This document shows, piece after piece, positions 14,559-22,254 of a DNA stretch of 24,059 bases; the first letter of the stretch is position 1; each line of letters starts with the position of its first letter. Below the pieces are notes generated by a model that saw nothing but the letters and a program-made list of their open reading frames with translations, searched no databases and was not told the DNA's origin. Location of the stretch: assembly GCA_946479075.1 (NCBI GenBank), contig CAMLDT010000029.1, positions 1 through 24,059 of the forward strand, read 5' to 3'. The position numbers and the translations under genes were made by a program. This DNA comes from an uncultured Polaromonas sp. Its GTDB lineage: Bacteria; Pseudomonadota; Gammaproteobacteria; Burkholderiales; Burkholderiaceae.

Positions 14559-14652
14559 CGCTGAGTTCCTTTCATGGGTTGTTGATCAAGCGCGGGCTTA
14601 TAGTAAAAATGAAACGAGGAGAGGTGAGAGTGACAAATCTGGCGGGATTCGA

Positions 14653-15879
14653 ATGGATGCACTGATCACGGCAGCCGCGCTGGCACTGGCCGCCGGCGAT
14701 GTGCTGGGCGCCCTGAACCGCGTGGCCCTGCGCAACGACGCACCGGCGCTGGCGCTGCGCGGCATTGCCATGGCGCGGCTCGGCGACTGGCCCCGCGCCA
14801 GGACCTTGTTGCGCAGTGCCGCACGGGCCTTCGGACCGAAAGAGGCGGTGGCCCGCGCGCGCTGCGTGGTGGCCGAGGCCGAGATCGCGCTGGTCTCGCG
14901 CGACCTCGGCTGGCCGGCCGCCGCGCTGGATGCCGCCCGCCTGACCCTGCAGGCCCAAGGCGACCAGGCCAACGCGGCCCACGCAGGCCTGTTGCAGGCG
15001 CGGCGCCTGTTGCTGATCGGCCGTCTGGACGAAGCGCAACAAACCCTGGCCGGGCTGGACCCGGCGCCATTGCCGCCCGCATCGAAAGCCGCACACGCCA
15101 TGGCACAGGCCGGGCTGGCGGTGCGGCGCCTGCACACCGGGGCGGCACGTGCCGCATTGGCCGAGGCCGCGCGTGCCGCGGCGCAGGCGCGTATTCCCGA
15201 GCTGTCGGCCGAGGTGAAAACTGCGCTGCAGGCGCTCAACGTCCCGGCGGCGCGCATGCTTTCGCAAGCAGGTGACAAAGAGCTGCTGCTTGACGACGTG
15301 GAGGCGCTGCTCGTATCGCCCACGCTGGTCATCGACGCCTGCCGTTATGCCGTGTGCCAGGCGGGCACGGCGGTGTCGCTGGCCAGCCGGCCGGTGCTGT
15401 TTGCATTGGCGCGCGCCCTCGGTGAGGCCTGGCCGTCCGATGTGCCGCGCGAGCGGCTGGTGGCCAGCGCCTTTCGCGGCAAGGAGGCCGACGAGTCCTA
15501 CCGCGCGCGGCTGCGTGTCGAGATGGGGCGGCTGCGCTCGTTGCTGCGGCCACTGGCCGGGGTGGTGGCCACGAAGGACGGCTTTGTGCTGCAGCCGCAT
15601 CGCGCAGCGGCGGGCCTGGTGGTGCTGGCGCGGCCGCTGGAAGGCGCGCACGGCGAGGTGCTGGCCCTGCTGTCGGACGGCGAGTCGTGGGCCAGCTCGG
15701 ATCTGGCGCTGGCCCTGGGCGACAGCCAGCGCACGGTGCAACGCGCACTGGAAGCGCTGCTGCAGGCGGGCAAGGTGCAGAGGCTGGGGCAGGGGCGCGC
15801 GCGGCGCTGGATGGGTGTGCCCATCGTGACGGGATTCACGACAAGCTTGTTACTCCCGGCTTCGCTGCCCGGTGAGTAG
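14653..15879 (+). CDS. Predicted transcriptional regulator with helical-repeat N-terminus and two winged-helix domains
   Basis: This is a 408-residue soluble protein. Residues 1-205 are alanine-rich helical repeats resembling TPRs (for example ALALRGIAMARLGDWPRARTLLRSAARAF). Residues about 215-315 look like an OmpR-type winged helix, with VEALLVSPTLVIDACRYAV, RPVLFALARALGEAWPSD and DESYRARLRVEMGRLRSLL. Residues about 335-390 look like a second winged helix (SSDLALALGDSQRTVQRALEALLQAGKVQRLG). The frame is open to 14551; I chose the ATG at 14653 because the helical repeats begin there, although the Shine-Dalgarno sequence is poor. TATAGT at 14599-14604 is a possible -10 box. Its divergent position suggests that it controls the DUF899-DUF2182 unit. 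Confidence 0.75.
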   Translation: MDALITAAALALAAGDVLGALNRVALRNDAPALALRGIAMARLGDWPRARTLLRSAARAFGPKEAVARARCVVAEAEIALVSRDLGWPAAALDAARLTLQAQGDQANAAHAGLLQARRLLLIGRLDEAQQTLAGLDPAPLPPASKAAHAMAQAGLAVRRLHTGAARAALAEAARAAAQARIPELSAEVKTALQALNVPAARMLSQAGDKELLLDDVEALLVSPTLVIDACRYAVCQAGTAVSLASRPVLFALARALGEAWPSDVPRERLVASAFRGKEADESYRARLRVEMGRLRSLLRPLAGVVATKDGFVLQPHRAAAGLVVLARPLEGAHGEVLALLSDGESWASSDLALALGDSQRTVQRALEALLQAGKVQRLGQGRARRWMGVPIVTGFTTSLLLPASLPGE

Positions 15880-15888
15880 GATGCAGGC

Positions 15889-16536
15889 ATGAAAAAATCC
15901 AAAGCCCACATCGTTCGTGAATACGGTCCCTTCCCCGGCGTCGAGAAAATCAATGGCGTGACCTGGGACGGGCGACACGTCTGGTTTGCGTCCGGCGAAA
16001 AGCTCAGTGCTATGGACCCAGCGAGCGGCGACACCGTGCGTTCCATCAACGCGGCCGGCCATGCCGGCACAGCGTTCGACGGCCAGCATCTTTACCAGGT
16101 GGCGGAGGACCGCATCGAAAAGCTGGACCCCGCCACCGGCCAGGTGCTGCACACGATTGCGCTGCCAGGCGGCGGCGCGGGCCTGGCGTGGGCCGAGGGC
16201 ACCTTGTGGGTGGGGCAGTTCCAGAAGCGCCAGATCCTGCAGCTGGACCCGGCCACCGGTGCGGTGCTGCGCACCATCGAGTCCAACCGTTTTGTCACCG
16301 GCGTGAGTTGGGTGGACGGCGAACTCTGGCACGCGACCTGGGAAGCCGACGAAAGCGAGCTGCGTCGCGTGGATGCGCGCACCGGCGAAACCCTGGAAGC
16401 GCTGGACATGCCGGCCGGCATGTTTGTCTCGGGGCTGGAGTCGGATGGCGCCGGGCAGTTTTATTGCGGCGGCGGCAGCAGCGGCAAGGTCAGGGCCGTG
16501 CGCCGGCCGGCGCGGCAGGCTGCGGCAAAAAACTGA
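15889..16536 (+). CDS. Beta-propeller protein (glutamine cyclotransferase/Vgb-like repeats)
   Basis: This is a 215-residue protein built from about four repeats of roughly 45 residues, each ending in a xxDPATGxVLxTI-like strand pair (MDPASGDTVRSI, LDPATGQVLHTI, LDPATGAVLRTI, VDARTGETLEAL), with intervening WDGRHVWFAS and AEGTLWVGQF strands. This pattern is typical of YVTN/Vgb-type or glutamine cyclotransferase-like propellers. There is no signal peptide, so it is probably cytoplasmic. It starts 9 bases after the regulator stop, with AGGA before the ATG, and is likely co-transcribed with it. It is short for a full propeller and may dimerise. The activity is unknown. Confidence 0.72.
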   Translation: MKKSKAHIVREYGPFPGVEKINGVTWDGRHVWFASGEKLSAMDPASGDTVRSINAAGHAGTAFDGQHLYQVAEDRIEKLDPATGQVLHTIALPGGGAGLAWAEGTLWVGQFQKRQILQLDPATGAVLRTIESNRFVTGVSWVDGELWHATWEADESELRRVDARTGETLEALDMPAGMFVSGLESDGAGQFYCGGGSSGKVRAVRRPARQAAAKN

Positions 16537-16547
16537 GGCGGTTTTTC

Positions 16548-17636
16548 CTAAAGACCCGGCAGGTCCTTGCGGAACTCGCCGGGGCTCAGCCCTGACCACG
16601 CGCGGAAAGCACGGGTAAAACTCTTTTCATTGCGAAAGCCCGCGGCGCTGGCCACCTGCTTGATGGGTTGGCCGGTGCGGTGCAGCAGGTCCTTCGCGCG
16701 TTCAAACCGCACCTCGTCTTTCAGCGACTGCAGAGATGCGCCTTCTTCTTTCAGTTGCCGGTGCAGCGTGCGCGCCGAGATGTTGAGCAGGTTCGCCACG
16801 CCGTCGGCGTTTTGTGTCTGCGCCGGCCAGGCGGTCAAGGCCTGGCGCACCTGCTGCACCAGCAGACGGTCGCGCCGGTATTGCAGCACCGTGAGCGGCA
16901 GGGCGCGCTGCAGCATTTGCTGCAGGGCCTTTTCATCGCGGCGCAGTGGCAGTGCCAGGTAACGTGCGTCAAAACGGATGGCCGCTTGCCCTGAGCCCGT
17001 CGAAGCGACCTGTCCTGAGCTTGTCGAAGGGGCGAACTGCAGCGTGCCGGGAAACATCAGCGCATAGGCGTCGGCATGGGGCGGCGCGGCAAAGGGAAAG
17101 CGCGCCCCTTGCAGCGGAATGCGCGAGTCGATGTACCAGCAGGCCAGGCCGTGAATGTTCCGCAGCACGTGCACCAGGCAAAACTCCCGGGCCGCAGCAC
17201 TGTGGCGGCCCAGGTCGGCGCGCTCCTCGATCTGGATCGTGGCACTGTCGCCGGTGGTCAGCAGCTTGAGCTGGATGTCGTCGGCCAGCAGCCCGTGGTG
17301 GCGGCACCAGCGCTTGAGCGCCACGCCCAGGGTGGGCGCACTCAGGGAGGCCCGCGCCAGCATGCCGTAGCTGCCCCAGGGCAGCCGGCGGCTGAAGGCG
17401 CCCAGCGCTTCGTCGTCCAGTTCCTGCATGGCGGCGCCGGACAGGATTTCCATTTGGCGGGCTGTGATGCGGGCTTTGGCCTGTTGCAATTGAGATGGCG
17501 TGATCTGTGCCAGTTTCAACGCTGCAAGCGGGCTCTGGCCATACAGCGCGTAGGCGCCCGCAATCACCCTTGCAAAAGCCATAGGTGTGGCCGCCGGGGG
17601 AGCGGAGGTGGGGTTTGCCAGACGGTAGGCGGTCAT
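16548..17636 (-). CDS. AraC-family transcriptional regulator containing an in-frame repeat insertion
   Basis: This is a 362-residue regulator. The N-terminal half (about 20-210) is an Arabinose_bd/OruR-type ligand domain (SPLAALKLAQITPSQL, RLPWGSYGMLARASLSAPTLGVALKRWCRHH). The C-terminal 95 residues are an AraC double helix-turn-helix (VANLLNISARTLHRQLKEEG; IKQVASAAGFRNEKSFTRAFRAWSGLSPGEFRK). Between GTLQF and IRFDARYLALPL lie about 18 residues, APSTSSGQVASTGSGQAA, which are the translation of two copies of an interspersed DNA repeat. Without them the length would be close to the usual 340. The gene is divergent from the carboxylase operon by 237 bases and is the obvious candidate regulator of it. 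Members of this family sense small metabolites. Confidence 0.88.
   Translation of the reverse strand: MTAYRLANPTSAPPAATPMAFARVIAGAYALYGQSPLAALKLAQITPSQLQQAKARITARQMEILSGAAMQELDDEALGAFSRRLPWGSYGMLARASLSAPTLGVALKRWCRHHGLLADDIQLKLLTTGDSATIQIEERADLGRHSAAAREFCLVHVLRNIHGLACWYIDSRIPLQGARFPFAAPPHADAYALMFPGTLQFAPSTSSGQVASTGSGQAAIRFDARYLALPLRRDEKALQQMLQRALPLTVLQYRRDRLLVQQVRQALTAWPAQTQNADGVANLLNISARTLHRQLKEEGASLQSLKDEVRFERAKDLLHRTGQPIKQVASAAGFRNEKSFTRAFRAWSGLSPGEFRKDLPGL
16990..17029 (-). repeat. Interspersed repeat family A, two direct copies inside the AraC regulator gene
   Basis: CCTGAGCCCGTCGAAG at 16990-17005 and CCTGAGCTTGTCGAAG at 17014-17029 are the reverse complement of the CTTCGACAAGCTCAGG element found between genes elsewhere in this window. 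They lie inside the coding frame and keep it open. Confidence 0.85.
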
Positions 17637-17741
17637 GATGGGAGTTTCTCGCAGGCTGGCACGATTTGCAACTTTCGTGGCATCCGCGGACCGGGTTTTG
17701 GGCCTAAGCTGGCACGTTTGGCGTTAAGGTGTGCGTTCGCA

Positions 17742-17830
17742 CCTTCGTCGAGCTCAGGATGCGCGGCCGGCTTCGATCCTTCGTCGGGCTCAGGATGCTC
17801 GGCTGGCTTCGACAGGCTCAGCCCGAACGG
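17742..17830 (+). repeat. Interspersed repeat family A, three tandem copies upstream of the carboxylase operon
   Basis: Copies start near 17742 (CCTTCGTCGAGCTCAGGATG), 17778 (CCTTCGTCGGGCTCAGGATG) and 17807 (CTTCGACAGGCTCAGCCCGA, continuing to ACGG at 17830), all in the same orientation. They fill much of the space between the divergent AraC regulator and the carboxylase gene. Confidence 0.85.
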
Positions 17831-17873
17831 TGAATGAGCCGCAGCACGCCATACGATTGAACAGAGGAGACAC

Positions 17874-19508
17874 ATGCCCGTTCTGGAAACCAAACTCAAC
17901 GCCCGCTCGGCCGACTTCCAGGCCAATGCGGCCGCCATGCGTGCGCTGGTGGACGACCTGAAGCTGCAGGTGGCCAAAGCCGCGGCCGGCGGCGGTGAAG
18001 CCGCCCGCGCCAAACACGTGGCGCGCGGCAAGCTCCCGCCGCGCGAACGGGTGCAGATGCTGCTGGACCCGGGTACGCCCTTCCTCGAACTGGCGCCGCT
18101 GGCGGCGCTGGCCATGTATCCGGACCGCGACGGCAGCGACAGCGCGCCCTGCGCCGGGGTGATCACCGGCATTGGCCGCGTCAACGGCGTGGACTGCATG
18201 ATCGTCTGCAACGACGCGACGGTGAAAGGCGGCACCTATTACCCGATGACGGTCAAGAAACACCTGCGCGCGCAGGAAGTGGCGCAGCAAAACCGCCTGC
18301 CCTGCATTTACCTGGTCGATTCGGGCGGCGCCAACCTGCCCAACCAGGACGACGTGTTTCCCGACCGCGAGCACTTCGGCCGCATCTTCTACAACCAGGC
18401 CAACATGAGTGCGCAGGGCATTGCGCAGATCGCCGTGGTCATGGGCAGTTGCACGGCAGGCGGCGCCTACGTGCCGGCCATGAGCGACGAGACCATCATC
18501 GTCAAGGAACAGGGCACCATCTTTCTGGGCGGCCCGCCGCTGGTCAAGGCGGCGACCGGCGAGATCGTCACTGCCGAAGATCTGGGCGGTGGCGACGTGC
18601 ACACCCGGCTGTCCGGCGTGGCCGACTACCTGGCGCAGAACGACGCGCACGCGCTGGCGCTGGCGCGCGCCGCGGTCGGCAACCTGAATGCGAAATACAA
18701 GCAAAAAGAGCTTGCAGCCCCCGTCAGCCGTGCGCCATGTGCTCCTGAATTTGCAGCAGACGAGATTTATGGGGTGGTGCCCACCGACACCCGAAAGCCG
18801 TACGACGTGCGCGAAATCATCGCCCGCATCGTCGACGGCAGCGAGTTCGACGAGTTCAAGGCGCGCTTTGGCGCCACGCTGGTGACGGGCTTTGCGCACA
18901 TTGAAGGCATGCCGGTCGGCATTATCGCCAACAACGGCATTTTGTTCAGCGAGTCGGCACAAAAGGGCGCGCACTTCATCGAGCTGTGCTGCCAGCGCAA
19001 GATCCCGCTGGTGTTTCTGCAGAACATCACCGGCTTCATGGTCGGCCGCAAGTACGAGGCCGAAGGCATTGCGCGCCACGGCGCGAAGATGGTGATGGCC
19101 GTGGCCACCGCCCAGGTGCCCAAGTTCACCATCATCATCGGCGGCAGCTTCGGCGCCGGCAACTACGGCATGTGTGGACGCGCCTACAGCCCGCGCTTTT
19201 TGTGGATGTGGCCCAACGCGCGCATCTGCGTCATGGGCGGCGAGCAGGCCTCATCGGTGCTGGCCACGGTGCGGCGCGACGCCATCGAGGCCAAGGGCGG
19301 CAGCTGGAGCGCCGAGGAAGAAAAAGCCTTCAAGCAGCCGATGTTGGACCAGTTCGAGCACCAGTCGCACCCGTATTACTCCAGTGCCCGGCTCTGGGAT
19401 GACGGGGTGATCGACCCGGCCGACACGCGCCGCGTGCTGGCGCTGGGCCTGCGCACCAGCTTGAATGCACCGATTCCCGAGCCGAAATTCGGCGTCTTCC
19501 GCATGTGA
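17874..19508 (+). CDS. liuB: Acyl-CoA carboxylase beta subunit, probably 3-methylcrotonyl-CoA carboxylase
   Basis: This is a 544-residue carboxyltransferase subunit. It transfers CO2 from carboxybiotin to an acyl-CoA, most likely 3-methylcrotonyl-CoA in leucine/isovalerate breakdown. Nearly every long motif of the MCC beta family is present: [75 protein letters not shown] and, in the second crotonase-like domain, [28 protein letters not shown] and the C-terminal FGVFRM. Geranyl-CoA carboxylase (AtuC) is the close alternative. AGAGGAG before the ATG fixes the start. It is the first gene of the operon; its biotin partner is at 22247. Confidence 0.9.
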   Translation: MPVLETKLNARSADFQANAAAMRALVDDLKLQVAKAAAGGGEAARAKHVARGKLPPRERVQMLLDPGTPFLELAPLAALAMYPDRDGSDSAPCAGVITGIGRVNGVDCMIVCNDATVKGGTYYPMTVKKHLRAQEVAQQNRLPCIYLVDSGGANLPNQDDVFPDREHFGRIFYNQANMSAQGIAQIAVVMGSCTAGGAYVPAMSDETIIVKEQGTIFLGGPPLVKAATGEIVTAEDLGGGDVHTRLSGVADYLAQNDAHALALARAAVGNLNAKYKQKELAAPVSRAPCAPEFAADEIYGVVPTDTRKPYDVREIIARIVDGSEFDEFKARFGATLVTGFAHIEGMPVGIIANNGILFSESAQKGAHFIELCCQRKIPLVFLQNITGFMVGRKYEAEGIARHGAKMVMAVATAQVPKFTIIIGGSFGAGNYGMCGRAYSPRFLWMWPNARICVMGGEQASSVLATVRRDAIEAKGGSWSAEEEKAFKQPMLDQFEHQSHPYYSSARLWDDGVIDPADTRRVLALGLRTSLNAPIPEPKFGVFRM

Positions 19509-19532
19509 GGCACGGATGCCGAGCCCATACCC

Positions 19533-19585
19533 CCCGTTCGCGTTGAGTCTGTCGAAACGCCTTCGACAAGCTCAGGCCGAACGGG
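19533..19585. repeat. Inverted pair of repeat family A forming a long hairpin within the operon
   Basis: CCCGTTCG (19533-19540) and GTCGAA (19551-19556) pair with TTCGAC (19562-19567) and CGAACGGG (19578-19585), with partly paired bases between. The result is a roughly 24-bp imperfect stem with a five-base loop. It lies between the carboxylase beta and acyl-CoA dehydrogenase genes. No T run follows. Confidence 0.8.
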
Positions 19586-19647
19586 CAGGAGACAAGTCCA
19601 CCGGTCAGCAGGTGGGGAAATAGCAATTTTTTTAGAACAAGGTTTTC

Positions 19648-20787
19648 ATGTCCAACGCTTCCATCTACGACACGCCCGAATACGAATCCCTGCGCGACCA
19701 GATCGGCCGCTTCATCGCCAAAGAGGTCGAGCCGCATGCCGCCGCCTGGGAAGAGCAGGGCTTCGTCCCACGCGAAGTCCTCAAGCGCATGGGCCAGGCC
19801 GGCTTCTTCGGCCTGATGTACGAAGAAAAATACGGCGGCGCTGACAGTGACGCCATGACCAACCTGGTGTTTGCTGAAGCCTTGTCGCAATCGACCTTTG
19901 CCGGCTTCATCATCACCGTGCTGGTCCACACCGACATGGCCAGCCCGCATCTGCACCACGCGGGCAATGCGGCGCAAAAGGACAAATACATGAAGAAGGT
20001 GATTGCCGGTGAGCTGATCACCGCGGTCGGCATCACCGAGCCCGGCGCGGGCTCGGACGTGGCGGGCATCCGCAGCACCGCCAAAAAAGATGGCGATGAG
20101 TGGGTGCTCAACGGCACCAAGATGTTCATCACCAACGGTGTCCATGCCGACCTGTACTTCGTCGCGGCCAAGACCGGGCCGGGCAAGCGCGACATCTCGA
20201 TGTTCATCGTCGAAAAAGGCACACCGGGTTTCACGGTTGGCCGCGCGCTGAAGAAAACCGGCTGGCTGTCGTCCGACACGGCCGAGCTGATCTTCGACAA
20301 CGTGCGCATCCCCGCCTGGAATCTGCTGGGCGAGGAGGGCAAGGGTTTTTATTCGGTCATGAAAAACTTCCAGACCGAACGTATCGCGCTGGGTGCGATG
20401 GCCGTCGGCCACTGCCAGCAGGCGCTCAAACTCACGCTGGACTACGTGCGCCAGCGCCAGGCTTTCGGCGGCCCGCTGTGGGACCAGCAGGTGATTCGCC
20501 AGCGCCTGGCCATGCTGGATGCCAAGACACGCGCCGCACGCGCCTTCATGTACCACTGCGCCTGGCGCGTGACCGAGGGCCATGACATCGTGCAGGACGT
20601 GTCGATGCTGAAAGCGCTGACCGGCGAGCTGGTCAACGAGGTGGTGTTGACCTGCCAGCAGTTCCACGGCGGCATGGGTTTCATCCGCGAAACCGCGATT
20701 GAGCGCCTGTGGCGCGATGCGCGCGTGCTGGCGATTGGAGGCGGCGCGACCGAGGTGATGCTCGAAGAAGTCGCCAAGCGGTATTGA
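19648..20787 (+). CDS. Acyl-CoA dehydrogenase (long-chain/citronellyl-CoA-like)
   Basis: This is a 379-residue FAD enzyme that introduces a 2,3 double bond in an acyl-CoA. Signatures are AVGITEPGAGSDVAGI (126-141), WVLNGTKMFITNG (152-164) and QFHGGMGFIRE. The position of the catalytic glutamate used by medium-chain enzymes is glycine here (Gly365 in AIGGGATEV), while helix G carries FQTERIAL with Glu244. That arrangement is seen in isovaleryl-CoA and long-chain acyl-CoA dehydrogenases. Isovaleryl-CoA is the expected substrate if the operon degrades leucine; citronellyl-CoA is expected if it is an atu-type cluster. The overall sequence looks more LCAD-like than IVD-like to me. CAAGG precedes the ATG. 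Confidence 0.88.
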   Translation: MSNASIYDTPEYESLRDQIGRFIAKEVEPHAAAWEEQGFVPREVLKRMGQAGFFGLMYEEKYGGADSDAMTNLVFAEALSQSTFAGFIITVLVHTDMASPHLHHAGNAAQKDKYMKKVIAGELITAVGITEPGAGSDVAGIRSTAKKDGDEWVLNGTKMFITNGVHADLYFVAAKTGPGKRDISMFIVEKGTPGFTVGRALKKTGWLSSDTAELIFDNVRIPAWNLLGEEGKGFYSVMKNFQTERIALGAMAVGHCQQALKLTLDYVRQRQAFGGPLWDQQVIRQRLAMLDAKTRAARAFMYHCAWRVTEGHDIVQDVSMLKALTGELVNEVVLTCQQFHGGMGFIRETAIERLWRDARVLAIGGGATEVMLEEVAKRY

Positions 20788-20800
20788 AGGGAAGACGGCC

Positions 20801-21580
20801 ATGAAACACCTTGAACTGAGCTTTGGCGGCGGCGTTTCGACCGTCACCCTGAATCGACCGGAAGTGCGCAACGCCTTCAACGACGAGGTGATCGCCGAAT
20901 TGACTGCGGTTTTCACCGAGCTGGGCAAACGTGAGGAGGTCCGCTGCATCGTGCTGGCCGGGAATGGCACCGCGTTCTGTGCGGGCGCCGACCTGAACTG
21001 GATGAAACGCATGGCCGACTACACGCGCGACGAAAACGTCGCGGACGCCAGTGCGCTGGCCGAGATGCTGCGTGTGGTTTACGCCTGCCCCAAACCGACA
21101 ATTGCCAAAGTGCAGGGGGATGTGTATGCCGGCGGCACCGGCCTGGTGGCCGCCTGTGACATGGCCGTGTCGGTGGACACGGCGGGTTATTGCCTCAGCG
21201 AAGTGAAGCTGGGCCTGATTCCGGCAACCATCAGCCCGTATGTGATCCGCGCCATGGGTGCGCGTGCGGCGCACCGCTACTTTCTGACCGCCGAGCGTTT
21301 CGATGCGCTTGAGGCCTTGCGTATCGGCTTTGTGCATGAGGTGGTGAACGCGGCCGAACTGGATGGCAAGGTCGCGGAACTCGCGAAAACGCTGGTCAAT
21401 GCTGGCCCTGAAGCCATGAAGCTGTGCAAAAAGCTGGTGCAGGATGTGGCCGATCATGAAATCACACCATCGCTGATCCAGATGACCGTCGAAGGCATTG
21501 CCGACATTCGCGTCAGCCCCGAGGGACGTGAGGGCGTCCAGTCGTTTTTGCAGAAACGCAAGCCGGCCTGGATCAGCTGA
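20801..21580 (+). CDS. liuC: Enoyl-CoA hydratase family, probably methylglutaconyl-CoA hydratase
   Basis: This is a 259-residue crotonase-fold enzyme. It is expected to hydrate 3-methylglutaconyl-CoA to HMG-CoA in the leucine pathway, or isohexenylglutaconyl-CoA in an atu pathway. CoA-binding and oxyanion segments are AFCAGADLNWM (58-68) and DVYAGGTGLVAACD (107-120). LSEVKLGLIPATISPYVIRAMGARAA is typical of this subgroup. By alignment to rat mitochondrial hydratase, Glu164 is kept (Glu134) but Glu144 is replaced by Gly114. It begins 13 bases after the dehydrogenase stop, with GAAGGGAAG before the ATG, so it is in the same operon. Confidence 0.85.
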   Translation: MKHLELSFGGGVSTVTLNRPEVRNAFNDEVIAELTAVFTELGKREEVRCIVLAGNGTAFCAGADLNWMKRMADYTRDENVADASALAEMLRVVYACPKPTIAKVQGDVYAGGTGLVAACDMAVSVDTAGYCLSEVKLGLIPATISPYVIRAMGARAAHRYFLTAERFDALEALRIGFVHEVVNAAELDGKVAELAKTLVNAGPEAMKLCKKLVQDVADHEITPSLIQMTVEGIADIRVSPEGREGVQSFLQKRKPAWIS

Positions 21581-22254
21581 TGGCGGCCCTGGACACCGCC
21601 CAACTGATTGCCCTGGCCGGTGCGCTCGGCTGGGCCAGCGGGGTGCGGCTCTATCTGGTGGTGCTGCTGACCGGCCTGGCCGGCTTTCTGGGCTGGGTGC
21701 AGTTGCCGCAAGGCCTGCACCTGCTGGCACACCCGGTGGTGCTGGGCGCCAGCGGCTTCATGGTGTTCGTGGAATTTTTTGCCGACAAGATTCCTGGACT
21801 GGATTCCTTGTGGGATGTGGTGCACACCGTCATCCGTATCCCGGCCGGTGCAGCGCTGGCCGCCGGTGTTTTCGGCGCCGACAGCGGCGTGATGGCCCTG
21901 CTCGCTGCGCTGGCGGGCGGGTCTCTGGCGGCCACCAGCCACGCGGCCAAGGCCACCACACGTGCGGCCATCAACACTTCGCCCGAGCCTTTTACCAATG
22001 TCGGCGCCTCATTGGTGGAAGACAGCATCGTGCCGGCGGGCCTGTGGCTGGCCATTGCCCATCCACTGGTGTTTGTGGGTGTGCTGATCGGGGTGCTGAT
22101 CTTCAGTGTCTGGCTGATCCGCATCTGCTGGGGTTTTCTGCGCCAACTGTTTGCGCGGGTGGCCCGCATTTTCAGCGGCAAACCCGATACCGGCCCTGCG
22201 CCGGCTTTCACCCTCAAATCTCCTTTTTCAAAAAAGAACGACCGACATGTTTAA
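21580..22254 (+). CDS. DUF4126 membrane protein
   Basis: This is a 224-residue integral membrane protein of the DUF4126 family, with no known activity. It has roughly five hydrophobic segments (ALGWASGVRLYLVVLLTGLA, then VLGASGFMVFVEFFADKIPG, AALAAGVFGADSGVMALLAAL, LWLAIAHPLVFVGVLIGVL). The family-typical SLAATSHAAKATTRAAINTSPEP stretch follows the third segment. A charged cytoplasmic tail ends SKKNDRHV. Its ATG overlaps the hydratase stop (TGATG), and its last 8 bases overlap the biotin carboxylase gene, so it is tightly embedded in the operon. Why a membrane protein belongs here is unclear; a role in transport or in membrane association of the pathway is speculation. Confidence 0.85.
   Translation: MAALDTAQLIALAGALGWASGVRLYLVVLLTGLAGFLGWVQLPQGLHLLAHPVVLGASGFMVFVEFFADKIPGLDSLWDVVHTVIRIPAGAALAAGVFGADSGVMALLAALAGGSLAATSHAAKATTRAAINTSPEPFTNVGASLVEDSIVPAGLWLAIAHPLVFVGVLIGVLIFSVWLIRICWGFLRQLFARVARIFSGKPDTGPAPAFTLKSPFSKKNDRHV

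Noticed and set aside
14582..14604. TTGATC and TATAGT as a full promoter for the regulator.
   Set aside because: The two boxes are only 11 bases apart; only the -10 box is mentioned, as a possibility.
14551..14652. Upstream in-frame extension of the two-winged-helix regulator.
   Set aside because: The extension overlaps the divergent promoter region and the DUF899 start, and the helical repeats begin at the ATG at 14653.
16528..16546. AAAAAC/GTTTTT hairpin between the convergent beta-propeller and AraC genes.
   Set aside because: Only six mostly A-T pairs with a seven-base loop, too weak to call a terminator.
17790..21012. Two long minus-strand open frames opposite the carboxylase and dehydrogenase genes.
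   Set aside because: They show no family motifs, run through the repeat elements, and lie opposite strongly conserved enzymes.
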